Shown: piece by piece, positions 1 to 7,040 of the stretch | Layout of the letters: each line of letters begins with the position of its first letter | Numbering within the stretch: position 1 is the stretch's first letter | From: an uncultured Clostridia bacterium | GTDB taxonomy: Bacteria > Bacillota > Clostridia > Christensenellales > UBA3700 | Assembly (NCBI GenBank): GCA_947176115.1 | Contig: CAMWPK010000066.1 | Coordinates: 1-7,884 of the forward strand | Direction of reading: 5' to 3' | Length of the DNA: 7,884 bases | The notes under the pieces: model-generated | What the model was told of the DNA's origin: nothing | What the model saw: the letters and a program-made list of their open reading frames with translations, nothing else | The model's database searches: none | Program-made: the position numbers and the translations under genes

Positions 1-2884
1 ATATTACGTTGCGAGAAAAGCAGGCTGGGATACTCACGGTCTTCCTGTAGAACTCGAAGTGGAAAAACTTCTTGGCATTGACGGCAAGCCGGAGATAGAG
101 AAATACGGAATCGAGCCTTTTATCAAGAAGTGCAAAGAGAGCGTTTGGAAATACAAAGGCGAATGGGAAAAGATGTCCGACAGAGTAGGTTATTGGGTGG
201 ATATGGACAACCCTTACATAACTTATGACGACAACTATATCGAATCGGTATGGTGGGCGGTCAAGACCATTGCGGACAAGGGCTTGATTTACAAAGGTCA
301 CAAAATCGTTCCGTACTGTCCCAGATGCGGAACGGCGCTGTCTTCTCATGAAGTAGCTCAGGGATATAAGGACGTCAATGAGAAGTCTATATTCGTCAAG
401 TTTAAGAGAAAGAACAACCAAGGTTATTTCCTTGCTTGGACTACCACTCCTTGGACTTTGCCTTCCAACGTGGCTTTGTGTATGAACGGCGAAGAGAACT
501 ACGCCGAGATAAAGGTCGGCGATGAGATTTACGTGCTTGCTCAGGCGCTTGTTCCTACGCTATTTGAAGAATACGAAACTATAAGCGTAAAACTCGGTAA
601 GGAATACGAGAAAGAAGAGTATATTCCTCTTTACAATACCAATGATACCAACAAAAAGTCATACTATATCACTAATGACGGCTACGTAACTTTGACGGAC
701 GGTACGGGTATAGTACATATCGCTCCGGCTTTCGGTGAAGACGACGCAAAGGTGGGCAGAAAGTACGATTTGCCTTTCGTGCAAATGGTAGACGACAGAG
801 GTAGATTTGTCGAGGCGCTCGGCGAGTGGAAAGGTATATTCGTCAAGGACGGCGACAAGCTCGTCATAAAGGACTTGGCAGAAAGAGGCTTGCTATTCAA
901 AGAACTTTTGTTTGAACATAGCTATCCGTTCTGCTGGAGATGCGATACTCCGCTTTTGTATTACGCAAGGTCAAGTTGGTTTATCAAGATGACGGCTGTG
1001 AGAGATAAACTTCTCAAGAACAACGCTACCGTCAATTGGATGCCACCGGCTATAGGCTCGGGACGTATGGGCAACTTCCTTGAAAACGTCATTGACTGGG
1101 GCGTATCAAGAGAGAGATATTGGGGAACTCCGCTTCCTATTTGGGTATGTCCAGATTGCGGAGAAATCAAAGTAGTAGGCAGTAGAGCGGAATTGAGAGA
1201 ACTCGGAGGGCTTAAAGAAGATATAGAACTTCACAAGCCTTATATCGACAGAGTTACTTTCAAGTGTAAGTGCGGTGGGGAGATGAAACGTACTCCTGAA
1301 GTTATGGACTGCTGGTTTGACAGCGGAAGTATGCCGTTCGCTCAATTACACTATCCTTTTGAAAACAAAGAAGTATTTGAAGAGCAATTTCCTGCCAACT
1401 TCATAAGCGAGGCCGTAGACCAGACGAGAGGTTGGTTCTATACCTTGCTTGCGATTTCTACGCTCTTGTTTGACAAAGCTCCGTTCAAGAACTGTATAGT
1501 GCTTGGTCACGTCAACGACAAAAACGGTATTAAGATGTCTAAGCACAAGGGGAACGTAGTAGATCCGTGGTCGGTGCTTGACGTTCAGGGCGCAGACGCC
1601 GTAAGATGGTATTTCTATTCTTCTTCGGCTCCTTGGCTACCGTCGAGATTTGCCGCAGAAAACGTGTCGGAGTGCCAACGCAAGTTTATGGGCACGCTTT
1701 GGAATACTTATTCTTTCTTCGTGCTTTACGCCAATATAGACAAGTATGACCCAAGCAAATACAACCTCAAAGATTGCAAGTTGTCGCATATGGATAAGTG
1801 GGTGCTTTCCAAACTCAATACTTTGGTTGACAAGGTAGATAAATATCTTGACGCGTACAAGATTACCGAGAGCTCAAGAGATATTGCACAATTTGTAGAC
1901 GAATTGTCCAATTGGTACGTTCGCAGAGGCAGAGAGAGATATTGGGCAAGCGATATGACGGACGATAAGATCTCCGCATATACTACGCTTTATACCGTAC
2001 TTGTCACTTTAGCGAAAGTAATAGCGCCGTTCACGCCGTTTATGGCTGAGAGTATATATCAAAATCTTGTTAGCGGTTTCTTCAAAAATGCGCCTGAGAG
2101 CGTGCATTTGTGCGAGTTCCCGATTGCAGATAAGTCTATGGTGGACGCTGACCTTGAGAATGATATGCAATTCGTGCTCGACGCAGTACAGCTTGGCAGA
2201 GCGTCTAGAAATAAGGCTAATATCAAGAACCGTCAACCTCTTTCCGAAGTATATATCTTGACGGAAAAGAAAGTAAGCGACGTTAATATCCTTAACCTTG
2301 TGGCAGAGGAACTCAACGTAGGCAAGTGTATGATAGTGACTGATAAGTCAAAGTTTATGACCTATGAACTCAAGCCTCAACTCAAGACGCTTGGTCCAAA
2401 ATACGGCAAGCAACTCGGCGGAATACGTCAATTCCTCACTACTTGCGACAATGCCGGCGAAATTGTTGATTGCGTAAACGGCGGAGGTATATATAAATTT
2501 GAAGTAGACGGAGTAAGCATAGAACTTGCAAAAGACGATTTGCTTATCACTCCTGTAAACAAGAGCGGTTACGCATTGGAAAGCGATGTGGCTATGACTG
2601 TAGTACTTGATACTAATCTTACCGACGAACTTATCAACGCAGGTATCGCAAGAGAACTTACGTCCAAGATTCAGACTATGAGAAAGGAAGCAGGCTTTGA
2701 AGTTGTCGATCATATCAAGATAGGATACAAGGGCGCGGGTAAGTGCGTAGAAGTGCTTAAGGGCGATAAGAGCATTTGCGAAGGCGTACTTTGCGATACT
2801 CTTGAGGAAGGTCTGTTTGACGGATATACCAAAGACCTTGATATAAACGGCGAGAGCGTGACGATTGCCGTCAAAAAGGTATAA
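1..2884 (+). CDS. ileS: Isoleucyl-tRNA synthetase, type 2 (5' truncated by window)
   Basis: Charges tRNA-Ile with isoleucine and edits misactivated valine, in the cytoplasm. The reading frame is open from base 2, giving 960 residues before TAA; the first in-frame GTG (base 59) is internal, because the conserved GWDTHGLPVE segment lies upstream of it (fragment residues 8-17). About 80 N-terminal residues, including the HIGH motif, should lie outside the window, so the full protein would be near the usual ~1,040 residues of the type 2 form. Visible: CPRCG (106-110), editing-domain AWTTTPWTLPSN (145-156), TGIVHIAPAFGEDD (235-248) whose H239 and D248 match the CP1 editing pocket, cysteine pairs CPDC (383-386) and CKC (422-424) that may bind zinc, KMSKH (511-515) as the KMSKS loop, and the anticodon-binding helix region with SNWYVRRGRERYW (about 636-648). 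The overall wording (CPRCGTALSSHEVAQGYK, MDCWFDSGSMPFAQ) is that of the eukaryote-like class, which family knowledge links to low mupirocin sensitivity. Not frameshifted. Confidence 0.97.
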   Translation, partial: YYVARKAGWDTHGLPVELEVEKLLGIDGKPEIEKYGIEPFIKKCKESVWKYKGEWEKMSDRVGYWVDMDNPYITYDDNYIESVWWAVKTIADKGLIYKGHKIVPYCPRCGTALSSHEVAQGYKDVNEKSIFVKFKRKNNQGYFLAWTTTPWTLPSNVALCMNGEENYAEIKVGDEIYVLAQALVPTLFEEYETISVKLGKEYEKEEYIPLYNTNDTNKKSYYITNDGYVTLTDGTGIVHIAPAFGEDDAKVGRKYDLPFVQMVDDRGRFVEALGEWKGIFVKDGDKLVIKDLAERGLLFKELLFEHSYPFCWRCDTPLLYYARSSWFIKMTAVRDKLLKNNATVNWMPPAIGSGRMGNFLENVIDWGVSRERYWGTPLPIWVCPDCGEIKVVGSRAELRELGGLKEDIELHKPYIDRVTFKCKCGGEMKRTPEVMDCWFDSGSMPFAQLHYPFENKEVFEEQFPANFISEAVDQTRGWFYTLLAISTLLFDKAPFKNCIVLGHVNDKNGIKMSKHKGNVVDPWSVLDVQGADAVRWYFYSSSAPWLPSRFAAENVSECQRKFMGTLWNTYSFFVLYANIDKYDPSKYNLKDCKLSHMDKWVLSKLNTLVDKVDKYLDAYKITESSRDIAQFVDELSNWYVRRGRERYWASDMTDDKISAYTTLYTVLVTLAKVIAPFTPFMAESIYQNLVSGFFKNAPESVHLCEFPIADKSMVDADLENDMQFVLDAVQLGRASRNKANIKNRQPLSEVYILTEKKVSDVNILNLVAEELNVGKCMIVTDKSKFMTYELKPQLKTLGPKYGKQLGGIRQFLTTCDNAGEIVDCVNGGGIYKFEVDGVSIELAKDDLLITPVNKSGYALESDVAMTVVLDTNLTDELINAGIARELTSKIQTMRKEAGFEVVDHIKIGYKGAGKCVEVLKGDKSICEGVLCDTLEEGLFDGYTKDLDINGESVTIAVKKV
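2875..2879 (+). promoter_or_regulatory. Ribosome-binding site inside the ileS 3' end
   Basis: AAAGG lies 7 nt before the ATG at 2887, within the last codons of ileS. With only 2 nt between the ileS stop and this ATG, the downstream methyltransferase is probably read from the same mRNA and translationally coupled. It fixes 2887 as the start codon. Confidence 0.6.
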
Positions 2885-2886
2885 TA

Positions 2887-3753
2887 ATGATTAAGGTTGC
2901 TACCGATTGGAAAGATTATCAAATAATTGCGACGGGCGACGGTCAAAAGTTGGAGAAGTGGGGAAATCTCGTGCTCCTAAGACCCGATCCGCAGATTATT
3001 TGGAAGAGCGATGTTCCGCTTGAGAGCAATAAGGCTATCAACGCAAAGTATATTCGCTCTAATCAAGGCGGTGGCAGATGGGAATATAAGGGCAACTTTC
3101 CTGATAATTTCACGGTGGAGCGCAAAGGACTTAAGTTTTCTCTAAAACTTATGGGTTTTAAGCATACGGGACTTTTTCCGGAGCAAGCCGTGAATTGGGA
3201 TATTATGCAAAAGCTGATAAAGGACAGCGGACGGCAGATAAAAGTCCTCAATCTCTTTGCGTATACAGGTGGCGCGACGGTCGCTTGCGCCAAGGCGGGA
3301 GCTCATGTCACTCACGTAGACTCGGCAAAAGCTATGGTAGACAGAGCCAAGACCAACGCTACTTTGAGCGGTATCCCTAGCGATAGAATAAGGTATATTG
3401 TCGATGACTGCAATAAGTTTATCGCAAGAGAGATTAGGCGCGGTAATAAGTATGACGCAATAATTATGGATCCGCCGTCTTACGGCAGAGGCGCAGGCGG
3501 AGAAGTGTGGAAACTCGAAGATTGCATCTTCGACCTCGTCAAAGAGTGCGCAAAAACGCTTTCCGATAAACCGCTGTTTTTCCTAATCAATTCCTATACG
3601 ACAGGTCTTCAACCGCAAGTGATAGACAATCTTTTGAGAATTTGTCTTAAGAACTTTGGCGGTACGAGCCAAGCGTACGAAGTGGGACTACCGTCCCAAG
3701 ACGGAGTTATTCTGCCGTGCGGTTGTAGCGGATTGTGGAAATCGAAGTCTTAA
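2887..3753 (+). CDS. Class I SAM-dependent methyltransferase, RlmI/COG1092-like
   Basis: 288 residues. A Rossmann-fold methyltransferase core is clear: motif I VLNLFAYTGGAT (120-131), an acidic residue at the end of strand 2 (VDSAK, D145), DD at 173-174, and motif IV DPPSYGRG (195-202), which is the DPP-type signature of the RlmI/RlmK (23S rRNA m5C1962 / m7G2069) family. The first ~115 residues form a small N-terminal domain. Compared with RlmI (about 396 residues) it lacks room for the usual PUA domain, and where RlmI has a Cys-Ser-Gly motif VI this protein reads NSYTTG (235-240). It ends with LPCGCSGLWK, like other short COG1092 proteins annotated only as class I methyltransferases. The target is therefore uncertain; RNA, probably rRNA, is likely from the family and from its place between ileS and a pseudouridine synthase. 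It sits 2 nt after ileS with a ribosome-binding site in the ileS end, so it is probably in the ileS transcript. Confidence 0.85.
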   Translation: MIKVATDWKDYQIIATGDGQKLEKWGNLVLLRPDPQIIWKSDVPLESNKAINAKYIRSNQGGGRWEYKGNFPDNFTVERKGLKFSLKLMGFKHTGLFPEQAVNWDIMQKLIKDSGRQIKVLNLFAYTGGATVACAKAGAHVTHVDSAKAMVDRAKTNATLSGIPSDRIRYIVDDCNKFIAREIRRGNKYDAIIMDPPSYGRGAGGEVWKLEDCIFDLVKECAKTLSDKPLFFLINSYTTGLQPQVIDNLLRICLKNFGGTSQAYEVGLPSQDGVILPCGCSGLWKSKS

Positions 3754-3754
3754 A

Positions 3755-3839
3755 GTCATTTCGACTGTAGCGAAGCGGAATGGAGAAATCTAAACCGATA
3801 AAAATATGATAGAGATTTCTCGACTACGCTCGAAATGAC
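3755..3839. repeat. Imperfect inverted repeat, probable dispersed palindromic element
   Basis: Begins 1 nt after the stop of the methyltransferase gene. Outer arms GTCATTTCGA (3755-3764) and TCGAAATGAC (3830-3839) are perfect 10-base inverted copies. Inner arms GAGAAATCT (3783-3791) and AGATTTCTC (3813-3821) are perfect 9-base inverted copies around a 21 nt AT-rich centre. The segments between the arms are unequal (18 and 8 nt), so the transcript could fold into a long interrupted hairpin. The wording (GTCATTTCGA...AGAAATCT) is like palindromic repeats found many times in intergenic regions of diverse bacteria. No second copy occurs in this window, so dispersal is inferred. It may also act as an mRNA 3'-end stabiliser or weak terminator, but no U-run follows. 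Confidence 0.7.
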
Positions 3840-3880
3840 AGAAGAGACTCCACTACAGGTGACAGAAAATAATATAAAAT

Positions 3881-3885
3881 AAGGA
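3881..3885 (+). promoter_or_regulatory. Ribosome-binding site for the pseudouridine synthase
   Basis: AAGGA, 4 nt before the ATG at 3890, supports that start. No convincing promoter is seen between the palindromic repeat and this site, so the gene may be read through from upstream. Confidence 0.55.
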
Positions 3886-3889
3886 AAAT

Positions 3890-4705
3890 ATGGCAACAGA
3901 ATTTACATACAAAGATTTAGCAGTATTATATGAAGATAATCACGTAATCGTGGTTGTCAAGCCTTGCAATATCCCGTCGCAGGCTGACAGTTCTGGCGAT
4001 AAGGACATGTTGACAATCGTCAAGGAGTATCTTATAAACAAGTACGACAAAGCAGGAGACGCTTACGTTGGCTTAATACATAGACTTGATAGACCGACGG
4101 GCGGAGTTATGGTATTTGCCAAGACCTCAAAGTCGGCGTCTAGACTTAGCGAAGAGATTAAGAGCGGAGAATTTGAAAAGAAGTATCTCTGCGTTACTTG
4201 CGGTGTGCCTAAACAACGCAACGGTCAGCTCAAGCACTATTTGAAGAAAAACCAAGCAAAGAATATAGTTCAGATAGTTCCGCAGGCTACCGACGGGGCA
4301 AAACTTGCCTTGCTTGATTACAGCTTTTTGCAAGAAGTAAAGGGCTTTTCGCTATTCAAGATTGCACTGCATACCGGACGCTCGCACCAAATCAGAGTTC
4401 AAATGGCGTCTTTGGGTTTACCGCTCTTTGGAGATAGTAAGTACGGGGCGTTGCCGGCAACTTTTAAGCACAATCTCGGACTTTGGGCTACTGAAGTAAA
4501 ATTCATTCATCCCACCACAAAGGAAACCATGACCTTTATCGTACATCCGCCAAAGGACGAAGTGCCTTGGAGAGCTTACGATATAGCAAGACTTCTCAAC
4601 GTGGGTATAGCGTCAAATCCTTACGATGACCTTGCTAATTTCAACGTGCTACAGGACAGAACAAAGACGCTTATCAAAGAAGAAAATAAAGCCGTTAAGA
4701 AATAA
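3890..4705 (+). CDS. RluA-family RNA pseudouridine synthase
   Basis: 271 residues, complete. Converts specific uridines in rRNA or tRNA to pseudouridine. The catalytic motif HRLDRPTGGVMVFAKT spans residues 64-79, with D67 as the expected nucleophile. The later family motif LHTGRSHQIRVQ (160-171) is followed by GLPLFGDSKYG. The N-terminus opens directly with the core strand VLYEDNHVIVVVKPCNIPSQ, so there is no S4 domain; this is the short RluA-type form rather than RluC/RluD. Residues after about 225 form a polar tail (NPYDDLANFNVLQDR... ending in KEENKAVKK) that extends past the usual core and is unassigned. The exact uridine target cannot be read from the sequence. It is separated from the methyltransferase gene by 136 bp containing the palindromic repeat, and is followed by a strong hairpin terminator. 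Confidence 0.93.
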   Translation: MATEFTYKDLAVLYEDNHVIVVVKPCNIPSQADSSGDKDMLTIVKEYLINKYDKAGDAYVGLIHRLDRPTGGVMVFAKTSKSASRLSEEIKSGEFEKKYLCVTCGVPKQRNGQLKHYLKKNQAKNIVQIVPQATDGAKLALLDYSFLQEVKGFSLFKIALHTGRSHQIRVQMASLGLPLFGDSKYGALPATFKHNLGLWATEVKFIHPTTKETMTFIVHPPKDEVPWRAYDIARLLNVGIASNPYDDLANFNVLQDRTKTLIKEENKAVKK

Positions 4706-4736
4706 GTTATATATTATTGATAAAATATTATAATAT

Positions 4737-4766
4737 AAAAAGAGCTATTTGCAAATAGCTCTTTTT
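4737..4766. terminator. Bidirectional intrinsic terminator
   Basis: GAGCTATTTGCAAATAGCTC (4742-4761) is a perfect 20-base palindrome, realistically an 8-9 bp stem with a tiny loop. It is preceded by AAAAA (4737-4741) and followed by TTTTT (4762-4766), so a U-run follows the hairpin on either strand. It lies between convergent genes, 31 nt after the pseudouridine synthase stop (+) and 43 nt beyond the end of the aminopeptidase gene (-), and can end both transcripts. Confidence 0.92.
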
Positions 4767-4809
4767 GTTTATTTGGGTCAGAAAAGACTTATTTCAGCAA
4801 AACGTATTA

Positions 4810-6033
4810 TTAAAATGCCCAGTTTCCTCTCTTGAAGATTTGTATCTTCTTTCCGTCTTTAGTTTCGCCGACGATGTCAAGAGAGTCGCTACCTATCATG
4901 AAGTCTACGTGTATCATACTGGTATTGACGCCCATTTTGTCAAAGTCCTCTTGCGTGTATTTATCAAAGTCTTTTATGCAGTTGGAAAAGCCTCTGCCGA
5001 GAGCTAGGTGACAACTTGCATTTTCATCGAAGAGGGTATTGTAAAAAAGTATTCCGCTGTTATTAATAGGAGAATCGTACGGTACGAGCGCGCATTCGCC
5101 AAGCATTTTTGCGCCGTCGTCCATAGATACCATTTGACGGAGAAGTTCTTCGTTTTTCTCAGCGCGGACTTCGCAAACTTTTCCGTCTGAAAATTTGACG
5201 TAGAAATTTTCTATCAACGCGCCTTGATACGATAGTGGTTTAGTGGAGTAGACAATACCTTCTACAGAGCCGGCTTTAGGCGTAGTGAAAACTTCTTCGC
5301 TTGGGATATTGGGATTAAACTCTATGCCTTGCAAGCTCTTTTCGCTACCTGCAAGAAAGTTGGCGTTTTCAAGCAGTTCAACTCTTAAATTCGTGCCGTT
5401 GTCCGACGTGTAATTCAAGTACTTAAGTCCCAACGAATTTAGATAGTCGCATTTTGAATGCAAATTTTCATTGTGCTTATTCCAGTTTTCTATAGGATTG
5501 CCTTGCGCTCTGGAAGTATATAGGATTGCTTCCCAAAGCATTTCTTCAGCCTTTGCAGGACGCTCGTTTGGAAAAACCTTTTTCGCCCAAGCTCTGCCGG
5601 CCACGGAAGCAATGCACCATTGATATTTATTGTCCATAGCGTCAATGTAAGGTTTGCGAATAGCGTATTTTGCGATACGCTCGTTAGCCAATTTATCTTG
5701 TCGCGCGTTTTTCATTCCGTCCGGGTCGTCAGAGTCTAGATATATTCTTGCCGGCAAAACTTCAGCTTGGTATTTCATCTTTTCTACTTGCCAATTTGGC
5801 ATTTCATTCATAGCTTCTTGCGTCATATACTTTGAATCTAGCACGGTCAATTTGTCGCAGACCCAATCTACGACTACCTTTTTGGCGCCAAGGATATAGC
5901 ATTCTTTGACTAGCATTTCTACGAATTTAGGTTGGTCAAGACTTGCCGTAATCCACACTTCCTGTCCTTTTTGTATATTAACGCCTTTTTTTGCTATTAG
6001 TTTTGCATATTCTCTCAAGACTTTAGTTTTCAT
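4810..6033 (-). CDS. M29-family metalloaminopeptidase (AmpS/PepS/aminopeptidase T type)
   Basis: 407 residues, close to the ~410 of the family. A cytoplasmic exopeptidase that removes N-terminal amino acids from peptides using a dinuclear metal site. There is no signal peptide. The N-terminal half contains the family's ITASLDQPKFVEMLVKECY and LPARIYLDSDDPD segments. Metal-site residues as recalled for Thermus aminopeptidase T (E250, E316, H345, Y352, H376, D378) line up with E247 in NIPSEEVFTTP, E313 in LGECALVP, H342 in ENASCHLALG, H375 and D377 in IHVDFMIG. The Tyr352 position is Phe349 here (HLALGRGF). The C-terminus, KIQIFKRGNWAF, is typical of the family. The start is backed by AAGGAG 5 nt upstream and by a consensus promoter. 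It is a monocistronic unit: divergent from the YtxC-like gene and convergent with the pseudouridine synthase gene. Confidence 0.93.
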   Translation of the reverse strand: MKTKVLREYAKLIAKKGVNIQKGQEVWITASLDQPKFVEMLVKECYILGAKKVVVDWVCDKLTVLDSKYMTQEAMNEMPNWQVEKMKYQAEVLPARIYLDSDDPDGMKNARQDKLANERIAKYAIRKPYIDAMDNKYQWCIASVAGRAWAKKVFPNERPAKAEEMLWEAILYTSRAQGNPIENWNKHNENLHSKCDYLNSLGLKYLNYTSDNGTNLRVELLENANFLAGSEKSLQGIEFNPNIPSEEVFTTPKAGSVEGIVYSTKPLSYQGALIENFYVKFSDGKVCEVRAEKNEELLRQMVSMDDGAKMLGECALVPYDSPINNSGILFYNTLFDENASCHLALGRGFSNCIKDFDKYTQEDFDKMGVNTSMIHVDFMIGSDSLDIVGETKDGKKIQIFKRGNWAF

Positions 6034-6038
6034 ATCTG

Positions 6039-6044
6039 CTCCTT
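6039..6044 (-). promoter_or_regulatory. Ribosome-binding site of the aminopeptidase gene
   Basis: On the minus strand AAGGAG lies 5 nt before the ATG at 6033-6031, a near-perfect Shine-Dalgarno that fixes the start. Confidence 0.75.
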
Positions 6045-6090
6045 AACTCTACGTAATTATTTCACTTATAATTTATTAACCGTTAAAATA

Positions 6091-6119
6091 ATTATATCCT
6101 CAAAATACTATACTGTCAA
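6091..6119 (-). promoter_or_regulatory. Sigma-A promoter of the aminopeptidase gene
   Basis: On the minus strand TTGACA (6119-6114) and TATAAT (6096-6091) are separated by exactly 17 bp, a perfect match to the housekeeping consensus. The predicted start is near 6084, giving a ~50 nt leader. No operator or riboswitch is apparent in that leader, so strong constitutive expression is likely. Confidence 0.85.
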
Positions 6120-6175
6120 ACGTCAAAGCAAAATATGGGTGCATAAATCACAACCGCCTGCATACAATACCTATT

Positions 6176-6180
6176 GAGGA
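6176..6180 (+). promoter_or_regulatory. Ribosome-binding site of the YtxC-like gene
   Basis: GAGGA lies 4 nt before the ATG at 6185 and supports that start. A clear forward promoter for this gene was not found in the 151 bp divergent intergenic region. Confidence 0.55.
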
Positions 6181-6184
6181 AAAT

Positions 6185-6898
6185 ATGTGGCAAAGTAATA
6201 TTTTAATAAGTAATAATTTTAACAGAGATAATGCATTGAAAAAAGGTTTGGAGCGAGTTGAGGGGTTGTATTTTGCAGAGGGTAGCGATGATAGTTGGAT
6301 AAGTTTTGACGTTGCGTCCAAGGATTATGATAAGGAAAGGTGCGAGAGCGCGGTAAGAGAAATTATATGCGACGTCATTCTCAATAATATAAAATTAAAG
6401 TATATTTTATCGTCTATCGGTAAAAAGAAGATAGACGCATCTCTTTGCGCTTTAATATCTTCAATGTTATATTATGATGAAGATAAAGAGCATGATTATC
6501 TACTCAAACAAATATCAAATCTCAAGAACTATTGCATTGACGGTATAGTCAACTTTCGCCTTCGTCAAATAGTGGAGGAGTGGCAGGAACTTGGCAATAT
6601 TTTGTCGTCTACGCTCACAAAGGGATATGGCGAAAAAGAGATATATTCGCTTGCGCTTTATATGCTCGGCGATAGAAAGAAGACAAGTTTATTCATTGCC
6701 GACAGCAAGGAAATTCTTATTACCAACGTGTCGCAAGGCGGACTGGTAAACGTGCCTGAGATATACCCAGACAAGTCGCATAATATTATCAACGCCATAG
6801 TCAAGTATGGCGCAAGCGAAGTCGTGATTGAGAGAGGCAACGCAGATAAAGAATTGCTAAACGCATTGAGAAACTTGGTAGACGTGAAAATTTTGTAA
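6185..6898 (+). CDS. ytxC: YtxC-like protein (putative sporulation-associated family), upstream of thrS
   Basis: 237 residues, function unknown. I assign it to the YtxC family from two things. First, the middle of the protein has CIDGIVNFRLRQIVEEWQEL (117-136), resembling the family's conserved 'gFinFRLkeY...L' helix. It is followed by a stretch ending in a KYGASEVVIERGN strand-turn (207-219) and LLNALRNLVDVKIL, resembling the family's C-terminal 'alitLapkkIiih' region. Second, the gene lies directly upstream of thrS, as ytxC does in Bacillus subtilis. It is shorter than the usual ~280-300 residues, with a weakly conserved N-terminal part. I see no signal peptide or obvious membrane helix; residues 55-95 look like amphipathic helices. 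The family is named for sporulators, but a biochemical role is not established. Codon use looks more AT-rich than its neighbours in the first 300 bp. thrS has its own promoter and T-box, so the two genes need not share a transcript. Confidence 0.6.
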   Translation: MWQSNILISNNFNRDNALKKGLERVEGLYFAEGSDDSWISFDVASKDYDKERCESAVREIICDVILNNIKLKYILSSIGKKKIDASLCALISSMLYYDEDKEHDYLLKQISNLKNYCIDGIVNFRLRQIVEEWQELGNILSSTLTKGYGEKEIYSLALYMLGDRKKTSLFIADSKEILITNVSQGGLVNVPEIYPDKSHNIINAIVKYGASEVVIERGNADKELLNALRNLVDVKIL

Positions 6899-7004
6899 AC
6901 TATTTATTGTGTATAAAATTTTCAAAAAGTTCAAAAAGGCACAATATATTGTAGATAGCGTTTTTTACAGTTTTTTACATGCAAAAAATCTACTGAAATT
7001 ACAG
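6899..7004 (+). other. AT-rich spacer with short repeats between ytxC-like gene and thrS promoter
   Basis: No gene is supported here. It contains a tandem duplication of TTCAAAAAG (6921-6929, 6930-6938), a perfect 12-base palindrome ACAATATATTGT (6941-6952), two copies of TTTTTTACA (6961-6969, 6971-6979), and a bulged inverted repeat GTAGAT (6951-6956) with ATCTAC (6988-6993) that also brings T- and A-runs together. No classic GC-rich terminator follows the YtxC-like gene; the last inverted repeat is the only hairpin candidate. Confidence 0.5.
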
Positions 7005-7033
7005 TTGACAATATCAAAATCCGATATTATAAT
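7005..7033 (+). promoter_or_regulatory. Sigma-A promoter of thrS
   Basis: TTGACA (7005-7010) and TATAAT (7028-7033) with exactly 17 bp between them, a perfect housekeeping consensus. Transcription should begin near 7040-7041, giving a ~310 nt leader before the thrS ATG, which carries the T-box. A strong promoter with regulation placed in the leader is the normal T-box arrangement. Confidence 0.9.
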
Positions 7034-7040
7034 GTATTTA

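Noticed and set aside
35..46. HGLP as the class I HIGH motif of IleS
   Set aside because: In this family HGLP belongs to the conserved GWDxHGLP segment about 35 residues after HIGH; the true HIGH motif is outside the window.
59..61. GTG as a possible ileS start
   Set aside because: The frame continues upstream to the window edge with the conserved GWDTHGLPVE segment, so this GTG is an internal valine.
2348..2713. 121-codon minus-strand open frame inside ileS
   Set aside because: It is opposite a strongly conserved coding gene, has no ribosome-binding site or family resemblance, and follows from the codon use of ileS.
3852..3866. CTACAGGTGACAG as a remnant arm of the palindromic element
   Set aside because: It partly resembles the inverted left arm but the match is short and gapped, so I did not extend the element to include it.
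3873..3878. TATAAA as a -10 box for the pseudouridine synthase gene
   Set aside because: No -35-like hexamer 16-18 bp upstream; AT-rich leader sequence gives such matches by chance.
6163..6168. TACAAT as a -10 box for the YtxC-like gene
   Set aside because: No -35 at the right distance, and the implied start would fall at the ribosome-binding site.
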